Positions 22,753 through 29,780 of a stretch of DNA of 32,990 nt are shown piece after piece. The notes beneath the pieces were generated by a model, which did not search any database, was not told where the DNA came from, and was given only the letters and a program-made list of their open reading frames with translations. Origin of the DNA: Clostridium sp. CAG:452 (GTDB lineage: Bacteria > Bacillota > Clostridia > TANB77 > CAG-508); the NCBI GenBank assembly GCA_000434035.1, contig FR893516.1:33842-66831 (forward strand), read 5' to 3'. The translations under genes and the position numbers were made by a program. Position 1 is the first letter of the stretch, and each line of letters opens with the position of its first letter.

Positions 22753-23421
22753 ATGAAAGTGCTAATTGTAGAAGATGAAAGAACTTTATCAGACACAATA
22801 AAACAATGTATATGCAAAAAATTTGATACAGAACAAGCGTATGATGGTTATGAAGCATATATGATGGCAAAAGAAAATATATATGATGCAATAATATTAG
22901 ATCTTATGTTGCCAGAAATGTCAGGATATGATGTGTTATTAAAACTTAGAGAAAACAAAGTATTAACACCAGTTTTAATATTAACAGCAAAAGACACATT
23001 AAATGACAAACTAAAAGGATTTAATTATGGAGCAGATGACTACCTAGTAAAGCCATTTGAGAGAGAAGAATTACTAGCAAGACTAGAAGCCATAATTAGA
23101 AGAACAAATGGAGCATATAAGCAAGATGAAATAGAGTTTAAAGATTTAAAACTAAATATAAAAAGTAGGAGAGCATTTATAAAAGATAAAGAAATCACAC
23201 TACAGGGAAAGCAATTTGATATATTAGAATACCTTATAAATTCAAAAGGAACAATAATAACAAAAGAGCAGATATTTGATAAAATATGGGGATTTGATTC
23301 ATTTACAACTACAAACGTAGTAGAAGTATATGCAAGTGGATTAAGAAAAACATTAAAACAATATGGGTATGATAAATATATAAAAACCATCCGTGGAGTA
23401 GGATATATGATAACAGATTAA
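22753..23421 (+). CDS. OmpR/PhoB-type response regulator, orphan
   Basis: 222 residues. Receiver domain (1-115) with acidic pocket EDE (7-9), phosphoacceptor Asp in LDLML (about 50-54), Thr/Ser in LTAKD, Lys in KPF (about 101-103). Winged-helix domain (about 125-222) ends in TIRGVGYMI, with TTNVVEVYASGLRKTL as the DNA-contacting helix. It is the full family length. No sensor kinase lies next to it, so its partner is elsewhere or it is an orphan. SD AGAGG precedes the ATG. Confidence 0.92.
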   Translation: MKVLIVEDERTLSDTIKQCICKKFDTEQAYDGYEAYMMAKENIYDAIILDLMLPEMSGYDVLLKLRENKVLTPVLILTAKDTLNDKLKGFNYGADDYLVKPFEREELLARLEAIIRRTNGAYKQDEIEFKDLKLNIKSRRAFIKDKEITLQGKQFDILEYLINSKGTIITKEQIFDKIWGFDSFTTTNVVEVYASGLRKTLKQYGYDKYIKTIRGVGYMITD

Positions 23422-23474
23422 TATAAATTGGAAATCTTAAAGACATATCCAATAAGGAAGGAGAAATACAGAGT

Positions 23475-23957
23475 ATGAAAAAATTGTTATTAGTAATTGA
23501 TGCTCAAAAAAGTTTTATAAACGAAATCACAGAGCCATATGTAAAAAAAATACAAGAACTTGTTAATTCAAATAAATATGAAAAAGTTGCTTTTACAAAG
23601 TTTATAAATAGTAAAGATAGTATATGGTATAAAAAATTGAAATATAAAGGTTGCATAACAGAAGATAATCAAGCCATAATGATTGACACAAAAAACAATG
23701 AAGTTTTTGAAAAAACTATTTACTCCGCGGTAAATAATGAATTAGTGAAATACATAAAAGAAAATGATGTTGAACAGATATATTTGTGTGGATTTGATAC
23801 AGACGCTTGCGTTTTAAAAACCGCATTAGATTTGTTTGAGAATAATTATGAAGTATATGTACTTAAAGAGTATTGTATGAGTGGTGCGGGACAAAAAATA
23901 CATAATGATACAATAGAAAACCTGAAAAGATTAATAGGAAAAAAATATGTAATATAA
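23475..23957 (+). CDS. Isochorismatase-like cysteine hydrolase
   Basis: 160 residues with the family triad: Asp in LVIDAQKSF (residue 9), a Lys following the TKFIN region or later (the strand position is uncertain), and Cys in GFDTDACVLKTALD (about residue 113). The family includes nicotinamidases and unrelated amide hydrolases; the FDTDAC signature is common among the latter, so the substrate is not assigned. SD AAGGAG is 12 bp before the ATG, rather far. It is flanked by the response regulator and an attenuated leader. Confidence 0.75.
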   Translation: MKKLLLVIDAQKSFINEITEPYVKKIQELVNSNKYEKVAFTKFINSKDSIWYKKLKYKGCITEDNQAIMIDTKNNEVFEKTIYSAVNNELVKYIKENDVEQIYLCGFDTDACVLKTALDLFENNYEVYVLKEYCMSGAGQKIHNDTIENLKRLIGKKYVI

Positions 23958-23996
23958 TGTAAATATAAGAATAAGCAATTTAACAGCTTTTTAATA

Positions 23997-24026
23997 TTGA
24001 CAACTAGTGTAAAAATATGGTAAACT
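23997..24026 (+). promoter_or_regulatory. Promoter of the GNAT-gene leader
   Basis: TTGACA (23997-24002) and TAAACT (24021-24026), 18-bp spacing. The transcript would start about 24033 and enter the structured leader. Confidence 0.6.
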
Positions 24027-24032
24027 ACTAAT

Positions 24033-24151
24033 AAGTTTTAGGAGTATACCTAGCAAAAGCGAGCGGTATAGAGTAACAAAAGTTACTTACACAGAAATAA
24101 GATTAAAGTCTTATGGAGGAGTCTTAAAGATTTCTACATAAGGCTTTTTTT
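24033..24151 (+). promoter_or_regulatory. Unclassified terminator/antiterminator leader
   Basis: A 6-bp hairpin TATACC/GGTATA (24045-24050 with 24065-24070), then AGTAAC/GTTACT (24072-24077 with 24082-24087, AAAA loop). Next ATAAGA (24097-24102) can pair with TCTTAT (24109-24114), which is also the left arm of a long terminator (24107-24115 with 24137-24145, inner 9-bp arm pair 24117-24125 with 24127-24135, then T7). These alternatives form a classic on/off switch. No start codon with a decodable leader peptide is present before the terminator and no known riboswitch signature is recognised. Confidence 0.6.
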
Positions 24152-24167
24152 GTATAGGAGTGATAGT

Positions 24168-24710
24168 ATGAAAGAAGAAAAAACATTAGAAACAGAAAGG
24201 TTAATATTAAGACCATTAACAGTAAATGATGCAGAAGAAGCATTTAAAAATTGGACCAGTGATGATGAAGTATCAAAATATGTAAGGTGGTCTACTCACA
24301 AAAATGTAGAGGAAACAAAAGAATATATACTTTTAGAAGAAAAAAGACGTAAAACAGAAGGATGTTTTAATTGGGGAATAGTTATAAAGGATAGCAATGA
24401 ACTAATAGGAGCTATAGGAGCATTTCCAAGTGAAGATGGCAGATATGAAATAGGCTATAATATAGCGAAAAAACATTGGAACAATGGCTATACAACGGAA
24501 GCAGTAAAAGAGGTACTTAAATATTTAGCAACTGAAGAGAAAATACATAAATTTAGATGTGCACATGCAGTACTCAATCCTGCATCTGGTGCAGTAATGA
24601 GAAAAGCTGGATTTAAATATGTTAAAGATGAAGATTTTGAAAAATTTGACAAAAGCCAAAAATTTGAATGTAAAGTATACTATTTAGATATGGGTGAGAA
24701 TTATGATTAG
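24168..24710 (+). CDS. GNAT acetyltransferase, RimJ/RimL type
   Basis: 180 residues from ATG 24168; the longer TTG start (24150) lies in the terminator T run, and SD AGGAGTG (24156-24162) fits the ATG. LETERLILRPLTVNDAEEAF is the family N-terminus, and GYNIAKKHWNNGYTTEAVKE contains the acetyl-CoA loop, here RxxGxG-like with W-N-N-G-Y-T. HAVLNPASGAVMRKAGFKY is the C-terminal substrate motif. Members acetylate ribosomal-protein N-termini or drugs. It is controlled by the leader upstream and overlaps the next GNAT gene. Confidence 0.85.
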   Translation: MKEEKTLETERLILRPLTVNDAEEAFKNWTSDDEVSKYVRWSTHKNVEETKEYILLEEKRRKTEGCFNWGIVIKDSNELIGAIGAFPSEDGRYEIGYNIAKKHWNNGYTTEAVKEVLKYLATEEKIHKFRCAHAVLNPASGAVMRKAGFKYVKDEDFEKFDKSQKFECKVYYLDMGENYD

Positions 24711-25737
24711 AAAAGCAAAAATAGAAGATTCAAATAACATAGCAAAACTTATTATAAAAGGCTGGCAAACAGCATATAAAGGACTTATAAACCAAGGATT
24801 TTTAGACAGTATGAAAGAAGATGAAATGAGTAAAGGATGGAAGAAAAGCATTTTTTCCCAGAACGAAAGCAATAACATATATGTATATGAGAAAGAAAAT
24901 AAAATTCTAGGAGTTATTAGATTTGGAAAAGTAGCTGATCAAAATGATATAAATCACAATGCAGAAATACATGTTTTGTATGTAGAGCCAAAACTTAAAA
25001 GAAATGGAATAGGAAGTAAATTATTTGATTATGCAAAAAACTACTTTATAGAACATAATATGAAAAAATTAATTATTTGGTGTTTAAAAGGAAATGAGCC
25101 ATCTATAGAATTTTATAAAAAGATGGGTGGAAAAATTGTTTCAGAAAGAGAAGCAAAAGTACACAATATAGAGCTAGAGGAAGTAGGTTTGGAATATAAT
25201 TTGGAAGATAAAATAAAATTACTAATACCAACTAAAGAGTACGAAAATCAAGCAATAGAATATAAAAAAGAGCATTTTGATAATAGAGAAAAAACATTAC
25301 ATGCGTGTTCAAAATGGGATAGAATGGATAATTATGATGAATGGCTAAAACTATTAAAAAGTAATTCAAAAAAGGAAACGGTACAAGATAATTATGCTGT
25401 TACAACACAATTCTTTGGGGTGAGAGAAAGAGATAATAAAATTGTTGGAATGATAAATATTAGACATGAATTAGCAAATGATTTCTTAAGAAATTATGGA
25501 GGAAATATTGGATATGGAATAAGACCAACAGAAAGAAGAAAAGGATATGCAACGCAAATGCTTGAACAAGCTTTAAAATATTGCAAAGAAGAACTTAACT
25601 TAGAAAAAGTAATGCTTGGTTGCTATAAAGAAAACGAAGCATCAAGAAGAACAATTTTAAACGCATGGGGAGCATTAGAAAGAGAAGTAAAAACAGAAAA
25701 TGGAAAAATAGCACAGGTGTATTGGATTAAATTGTAA
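24703..25737 (+). CDS. Tandem GNAT acetyltransferase
   Basis: 344 residues from ATG 24703 (SD GGGTGAG; the GTG at 24694 is possible). It starts inside the last codons of the previous gene. Two GNAT domains are fused. Domain 1 (about 1-150) has HVLYVEPKLKRNGIGSKLF with the RxxGxG CoA loop and CLKGNEPSIEFYKKMGG. Domain 2 (about 160-344) has GYGIRPTERRKGYATQMLEQ with the RRKGYA CoA loop and CYKENEASRRTILNAWG. Domain 1 resembles RimI-like acetyltransferases and domain 2 an acetyltransferase of the YfiT/ElaA sort. Substrates are unknown. Translationally coupled with the preceding GNAT. Confidence 0.85.
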   Translation: MIRKAKIEDSNNIAKLIIKGWQTAYKGLINQGFLDSMKEDEMSKGWKKSIFSQNESNNIYVYEKENKILGVIRFGKVADQNDINHNAEIHVLYVEPKLKRNGIGSKLFDYAKNYFIEHNMKKLIIWCLKGNEPSIEFYKKMGGKIVSEREAKVHNIELEEVGLEYNLEDKIKLLIPTKEYENQAIEYKKEHFDNREKTLHACSKWDRMDNYDEWLKLLKSNSKKETVQDNYAVTTQFFGVRERDNKIVGMINIRHELANDFLRNYGGNIGYGIRPTERRKGYATQMLEQALKYCKEELNLEKVMLGCYKENEASRRTILNAWGALEREVKTENGKIAQVYWIKL

Positions 25738-25745
25738 AAAAACTA

Positions 25746-25775
25746 TTGACAGGACAAGAAAATATATGCTATTAT
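25746..25775 (+). promoter_or_regulatory. Promoter of the amino acid ABC operon
   Basis: TTGACA (25746-25751) and TATTAT (25770-25775), 18-bp spacing; leader-peptide start 24 bp downstream. Confidence 0.75.
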
Positions 25776-25799
25776 ATATTTTAATTAGAGAGGTATATT

Positions 25800-25844
25800 A
25801 TGGAAACAAAAATAATATTTAGAAACGAGCATCATAAAAATTAG
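25800..25844 (+). CDS. Leader peptide with His-His, attenuator of the ABC transporter
   Basis: A 14-codon ORF, METKIIFRNEHHKN, with SD AGAGAGG (25787-25793, 6 bp spacing) and stop TAG. Two adjacent His codons (25830-25835) lie just before the stop, followed at once by alternative hairpins and a terminator. This is the layout of ribosome-stalling attenuators. It points to histidine as the controlling amino acid; only two His codons and the single Arg make this less firm than for trp. Confidence 0.7.
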   Translation: METKIIFRNEHHKN

Positions 25845-25847
25845 CTT

Positions 25848-25927
25848 GTGTCATATATATGGCACAGGCTTTTGGTGCTTGTGCCTAAGATTTAAACCTT
25901 ATGGTAGAAGTGCCATAAGGTTTTTTT
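25848..25927 (+). promoter_or_regulatory. Attenuator hairpins and terminator upstream of the ABC transporter
   Basis: TGTGTCATATATATGGCACA (25848-25867) folds on itself, and its GGCAC part can instead pair with TGTGCC (25880-25885). A terminator follows: 11-bp stem (25894-25904 with 25913-25923), 8-nt loop, T7 run. The arms can exchange in the 1-2, 2-3, 3-4 manner. Stalling at the His codons would free the antiterminator. The three structural genes start 63 bp past the terminator. Confidence 0.75.
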
Positions 25928-25989
25928 GTTGTTAAAATAAGCTGGCCAGCTTAAAACAAAACTCTCTTAAAATATAAGGAGGAAAAAAT

Positions 25990-26808
25990 ATGAAAAAGAA
26001 AATTATTTTTATTACAGCAATTACAATAATTGCAATGCTTGGAGTACTTACAGCGATTAAAATGAAAAAGACAAATGCAAAACAAAATTCATTAGAAAAA
26101 ATAACAAGTAAAGGAACATTTATATTAGGACTTGACGATAGCTTTCCACCAATGGGATTCAGAAACGAAAACAATGAAATTGTTGGCTTTGATATTGATG
26201 TAGCAAAAGAAGTTTGCAAAAGATTAAATGTAGAATTAGTAATACAACCAATATCTTGGAATGCAAAAGAACAGGAATTAAATTCTGGTAACGTAGACTG
26301 CATTTGGAATGGGATGTCTATAACAGAAGAAAGAAAACAAGCAATGTTATTATCTGATTCGTACATGAAAAATAGGATGGTATTCATTACAAAACAAGAC
26401 AGTAATCTAAAGACCTTAGAAGATTTAAAAAACAAAAAAGTAGGAGTTCAATCTGGTTCAAGTGCGGAGCAAATATTGGAAGAGTCAGAAACTTACAAAA
26501 CATTAAACCAAACAGTTGCATATGCAGATAATATTACAGCCTTTATGGATTTGGAAACAAATCAAATTGATGCAGTATTTGTAGATGAAGTGCTAGCTAA
26601 TTATTATATAGCAACAAATAATAAAAACTATAACCAAATAGAACAAGCTTTAGAAGAAGAACAATATGCAATAGGATTTAGAAAACAAGACAATGAATTA
26701 TGCAATAGAGTAAATGAGATTCTAAAAGAAATAAAAGAAGACGGAACATTAGAAGCAATATCTAAAAAGTGGTTTGGAAAAGATGTTACGACAATTAAAG
26801 GTGAGTAA
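25990..26808 (+). CDS. Polar amino acid ABC transporter, substrate-binding protein
   Basis: 272 residues of the HisJ/GlnH type (SBP_bac_3). LGLDDSFPPMGFRNENNEIV and GFDIDVAKEVCKRL are the family N-lobe motifs, DCIWNGMSITEERKQAM the binding hinge, VGVQSGSSAEQILE the C-lobe loop, KWFGKDV the end. The N-terminus (residues 4-22) is a membrane helix, but no lipobox Cys follows, whereas Gram-positive homologues are usually lipoproteins. It is probably held by the uncleaved helix. SD AAGGAGG lies 12 bp upstream. First gene of an operon with permease and ATPase. Confidence 0.92.
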   Translation: MKKKIIFITAITIIAMLGVLTAIKMKKTNAKQNSLEKITSKGTFILGLDDSFPPMGFRNENNEIVGFDIDVAKEVCKRLNVELVIQPISWNAKEQELNSGNVDCIWNGMSITEERKQAMLLSDSYMKNRMVFITKQDSNLKTLEDLKNKKVGVQSGSSAEQILEESETYKTLNQTVAYADNITAFMDLETNQIDAVFVDEVLANYYIATNNKNYNQIEQALEEEQYAIGFRKQDNELCNRVNEILKEIKEDGTLEAISKKWFGKDVTTIKGE

Positions 26809-26810
26809 AT

Positions 26811-27461
26811 ATGGATTTAAATTACTTTATTAAATTAATGAAAATATTATTGGATGGAACAAAAGTATCTTTAAGAATATTTGCTATAACACTAATATTT
26901 GCAATACCTTTAGGAATATTAGTTTCTGCTTTAAGTATTTCTAAGAACAAGATAATTTCAAAAATAATAAAGCTGTATATATTGCTTATGAGAGGAACCC
27001 CATTATTATTGCAAATAATCTGTATATACTTTGCACCATATTATTTGTTTAAATTTTCATACAACAGATTTATAGCAGTAATTATTGCATTTACATTAAA
27101 CTATGCAGCATATTTTGGAGAAATATTTAGAGGCGGAATAGAAAGCATTCCAAAAGGCCAATGGGAGGTTGCTTTTACATTAGGCTTTACTAAAATAAAA
27201 ACATTTTTTATAGTGATACTTCCTCAAGCAATAAAAAGAATATTACCATCAATTTCAAATGAAGTAATAACTTTGGTAAGAGATACTTCGCTAGCACAAG
27301 TAATTGGAGTGACAGAATTGTTTGCTTTTGCTCAAAAACAAGCTAATTATAAGTTTTCTATAATTCCATTGCTTGTTGCAGGATTAATCTATTTATTAAT
27401 TAGTGTAATTTTAACCTATATTTTTAATTACACAGAAAGGAAATTAGAGTATTATAGGTAA
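26811..27461 (+). CDS. Polar amino acid ABC transporter, permease
   Basis: 216 residues of the HisM/GlnP type with about five membrane helices. RGTPLLLQIICIYF (residues 61-74) is the family N-terminal block, and the EAA loop is WEVAFTLGFTKIKTFFIVILPQ (cut here as WEVAFTLGFTK then IKTFFIVILPQ), with the Gly that contacts the ATPase. It ends FNYTERKLEYYR. The ATG is 2 bp after the SBP stop, and SD AAAGGTGAG overlaps the SBP end. Confidence 0.94.
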   Translation: MDLNYFIKLMKILLDGTKVSLRIFAITLIFAIPLGILVSALSISKNKIISKIIKLYILLMRGTPLLLQIICIYFAPYYLFKFSYNRFIAVIIAFTLNYAAYFGEIFRGGIESIPKGQWEVAFTLGFTKIKTFFIVILPQAIKRILPSISNEVITLVRDTSLAQVIGVTELFAFAQKQANYKFSIIPLLVAGLIYLLISVILTYIFNYTERKLEYYR

Positions 27462-27466
27462 ATATT

Positions 27467-28123
27467 ATGAAAGTATTAGAAATAAAAAATATAAACAAGA
27501 GCTTTAACGAAAGAAAGGTATTAAGCAATTTTTCGCTAAATATTGAAGAAGGAGAAATAGTTTCGATAATAGGGCCATCAGGAGTTGGAAAGTCAACTTT
27601 ATTAAGATGCATTAATGGTTTGGAAAAAATAGATAGTGGAGAAATCTTAATTAATAATAAAAGTTTAAAAAGAAAAAAAGATAAAATATCAAAAGAAGCA
27701 AATTTAGAAGTGGGATTAGTGTTTCAAGACTACAATTTATTTCCTCAGTATTCTGTGATTAAAAATATAACATTACCATTAACAACAGTACTAAAAATAG
27801 AAAAAGAAGAAGCAACAAAACAAGCAGAAGAATTACTTAAAAAAATGAATTTATTAGAAAAGCGATATTCATATCCATACGAGTTATCAGGAGGAGAAAG
27901 ACAACGAGTAGCAATAGCAAGAGCGGTTGCTACAAATCCTAAAATAATATGTTTTGATGAACCAACTAGTGCATTAGATCCAAAACTTGTAATGCAAGTT
28001 TCGAAAACAATAAAAGACCTTGCAAATATTGGCAAAGCAATAATAATAGTAACTCACGATATAAGCTTTGCAGAACAAATTTCAGACAGGATTATAGAAG
28101 TGAAACTGGAATTTGTAAAATGA
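27467..28123 (+). CDS. Polar amino acid ABC transporter, ATPase (short C-terminus)
   Basis: 218 residues. Walker A is GPSGVGKSTLL (residues 36-46), Q-loop VFQDYNLFPQ, signature LSGGERQRVAIARA, Walker B ICFDEPTSALDP and H-loop IIVTHD. After FAEQISDRIIEV the sequence stops, while family members (240-255) continue with the MDGGKIVEEG block. The stop coincides with a tract of palindromic repeats (28124-28304), so the end seems to have been replaced by repeat sequence. The lost part is outside the catalytic core and function is probably kept. A frameshift was not found. Confidence 0.9.
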   Translation: MKVLEIKNINKSFNERKVLSNFSLNIEEGEIVSIIGPSGVGKSTLLRCINGLEKIDSGEILINNKSLKRKKDKISKEANLEVGLVFQDYNLFPQYSVIKNITLPLTTVLKIEKEEATKQAEELLKKMNLLEKRYSYPYELSGGERQRVAIARAVATNPKIICFDEPTSALDPKLVMQVSKTIKDLANIGKAIIIVTHDISFAEQISDRIIEVKLEFVK

Positions 28124-28154
28124 ATGTGAGAGGTGTGATGTGGGAAGTGGGATT

Positions 28155-28304
28155 TGTAGGGGCGTATTGAATACGCCCAAAAAAGAATTTATTGCAAACT
28201 CTGCAGTAGGGATTAACTAAAAATGTTGTGGCAGGCCATGTGTCTGCCCGAAAAAATGATATTTTGTTATATACAAAAAATATAAACAAAAGGGGTCTGT
28301 CCCC
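28155..28304. repeat. Cluster of three palindromic repeat units downstream of the ABC operon
   Basis: Unit 1: TGTAGGGGCGTATTGAATAC and GCCC (28155-28178), arms GGGCGTATT/AATACGCCC. Unit 2: GGCAG..CTGCC (28230-28248) within TGGCAGGCCATGTGTCTGCC. Unit 3: AGGGGTCTGTCCCC (28291-28304), whose exact reverse complement occurs at 29789-29802 after trpB. All are GC-rich in an AT-rich context and non-coding. The gap also includes the trp promoter further on. Confidence 0.65.
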
Positions 28305-28354
28305 ATTTGTTCCTAACAAAATTGAATTATTAGATCATGAATTTGTATAAATAA

Positions 28355-28383
28355 TTGACAATATAAAAAGATTTTCATATAAT
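28355..28383 (+). promoter_or_regulatory. Promoter of the trp leader-trpB unit
   Basis: TTGACA (28355-28360) and TATAAT (28378-28383) with exact 17-bp spacing: a perfect consensus sigma-A promoter. No Trp-repressor operator is recognised. Confidence 0.9.
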
Positions 28384-28406
28384 TATATTATAAAGGAGAC
28401 AAAGCC

Positions 28407-28490
28407 ATGAGTAATTTAACAAACGCAAAATTAAATAACTGGTGGAATGTATGGGATAAAAATCACCCATACAAATTTGTCGTGCTTTAG
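28407..28490 (+). CDS. trpL: Trp leader peptide controlling trpB
   Basis: A 27-codon ORF with SD AAGGAG (28393-28398, 8 bp spacing). Three Trp codons are in NNWWNVWDKN: codons 12, 13 and 16 (28440-28445 and 28452-28454), in a protein with no other function. GTATGGG (28449-28455) pairs with CCCATAC (28466-28472), placing the third Trp codon in hairpin 1-2. The stop TAG (28488-28490) lies upstream of the antiterminator and terminator. The layout is that of the enterobacterial trp leader. Confidence 0.88.
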   Translation: MSNLTNAKLNNWWNVWDKNHPYKFVVL

Positions 28491-28509
28491 AATATTAGTA
28501 AAATACCGG

Positions 28510-28551
28510 CACATGTATGAGTGATTAAAAACTTGTACATGTGTTTTTTTG
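28510..28551 (+). terminator. Trp attenuator terminator
   Basis: Stem of about 13 bp with two G-T pairs (28510-28522 with 28531-28543), 8-nt loop, T7. The left arm starts with GCAC (28509-28512), which can pair with GTGC (about 28482-28485) in the leader tail, giving the competing antiterminator. Confidence 0.85.
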
Positions 28552-28573
28552 TTGTTTATGGGAGGTGGTACAT

Positions 28574-28699
28574 ATGGAAGCTGACTGGCATTGGCAAATT
28601 TTATATAAAACTATTTTAAAGAAAGAAGGAATTGATTATGAATTATGGAGAGTTTGGTGGACAATATGTGCCACAAGAGCTAAAAGAAAAGTTAAATGA
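28574..28699 (+). CDS. Trp-rich small ORF overlapping the trpB start
   Basis: 41 codons from ATG 28574 with strong SD GGGAGGTGG (28560-28568, 5 bp spacing), stop TGA 28697-28699, in a different frame from trpB. Five Trp codons (5, 7, 25, 28, 29); the first two sit in MEADWHWQI before trpB, the last three overlap the trpB start in another frame. It could be a second Trp-sensing element at the translation level, coupling trpB to Trp supply, or chance. No conserved domain recognised. Confidence 0.45.
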   Translation: MEADWHWQILYKTILKKEGIDYELWRVWWTICATRAKRKVK

Positions 28700-29780
28700 A
28701 ATTGAAAGAGAATTTACAAAAGCAAAAAATGATGAGAAGTTCGTAAAGGAATATTTATACTATTTAAAACAATATGTTGGAAGACCAACACCACTATATT
28801 ATGCAGAAAACTTAAGTAAATATGCAGGTGGAGCAAAGATATATCTAAAAAGAGAAGATTTAAATCATACAGGAGCACACAAAATAAATAATGCATTGGG
28901 GCAAGCTTTACTTGCAAAACGTATGAATAAAACGCATATAATTGCAGAAACGGGAGCAGGTCAACATGGAGTTGCAACTGCAACAGTGTGTAGTCTGTTT
29001 AATATTAAATGTACAATATTTATGGGAAAAGAAGATATAAAAAGACAAAAAGTAAATGTAGAGAAAATGAAGCTTTTAGGAGCAGAAGTATATGAAGTAA
29101 CAAAAGGTGAAGGAACATTAAAAGAAGCGGTAGATGCAGCCTTTGAATATTTATTAAAACATCAAGATGTATTTTACTTAATAGGTTCTGCAGTAGGTCC
29201 AAGCCCATATCCGGAAATGGTAAAATATTTTCAAAAAATAATAGGGGAAGAAGCAAAAAAACAAATTTTAGAACAAGAAGGCAAATTACCTAAAGCAATA
29301 GTTGCGTGTATAGGTGGAGGAAGCAATAGTATAGGGTTATTTACAGACTTTATAAAAGAAGAGGTACAAATATTTGGAATAGAGGGAGCAGGAAAAGGCA
29401 TTGAGACAGGAAAACATGCATCTGCAATATATAACAATAAAATTGGAATTTTACATGGTATGAAAACATATATAATGCAAGATGATAAAGGAAATATAGA
29501 AGAGGCATACTCAATTTCAGCAGGCTTGGATTATCCAGGAATTGGACCAGAACACGCATACTTGAAATCTATAGGGAGAGTTAAGTACGACAGCATTACA
29601 GATAAAGAAGCAGTAGAAGCATTTAAGTTACTTTGTAGATTAGAAGGAATAATACCAGCATTAGAAAGTAGCCATGCAATAGCATATGCAATAAAAATTG
29701 CAAAAAACTATAAAAATAATGACAGCATTATTGTAAACCTATCTGGAAGAGGAGATAAGGATATAGAAATACTAAACTGA
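28638..29780 (+). CDS. trpB: Tryptophan synthase beta chain
   Basis: Joins indole and serine to tryptophan with PLP. 380 residues from ATG 28638 (SD AAGAAGGA 28623-28630; the TTG at 28632 is less likely). GEFGGQYVPQEL is the N-terminus, HKINNAL contains the PLP Lys, ETGAGQHG the catalytic Glu, CIGGGSNSIG the PLP-phosphate loop and LSGRGDKD the end, all TrpB1-like. No trpA or other trp gene is adjacent, so it may use free indole or a distant TrpA. Expression is set by the attenuator upstream. Confidence 0.95.
   Translation: MNYGEFGGQYVPQELKEKLNEIEREFTKAKNDEKFVKEYLYYLKQYVGRPTPLYYAENLSKYAGGAKIYLKREDLNHTGAHKINNALGQALLAKRMNKTHIIAETGAGQHGVATATVCSLFNIKCTIFMGKEDIKRQKVNVEKMKLLGAEVYEVTKGEGTLKEAVDAAFEYLLKHQDVFYLIGSAVGPSPYPEMVKYFQKIIGEEAKKQILEQEGKLPKAIVACIGGGSNSIGLFTDFIKEEVQIFGIEGAGKGIETGKHASAIYNNKIGILHGMKTYIMQDDKGNIEEAYSISAGLDYPGIGPEHAYLKSIGRVKYDSITDKEAVEAFKLLCRLEGIIPALESSHAIAYAIKIAKNYKNNDSIIVNLSGRGDKDIEILN

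Noticed and set aside
28140..28320. CRISPR array in the repeat cluster
   Set aside because: The repeats are different palindromes of unequal length and spacing; no cas genes are in the window.
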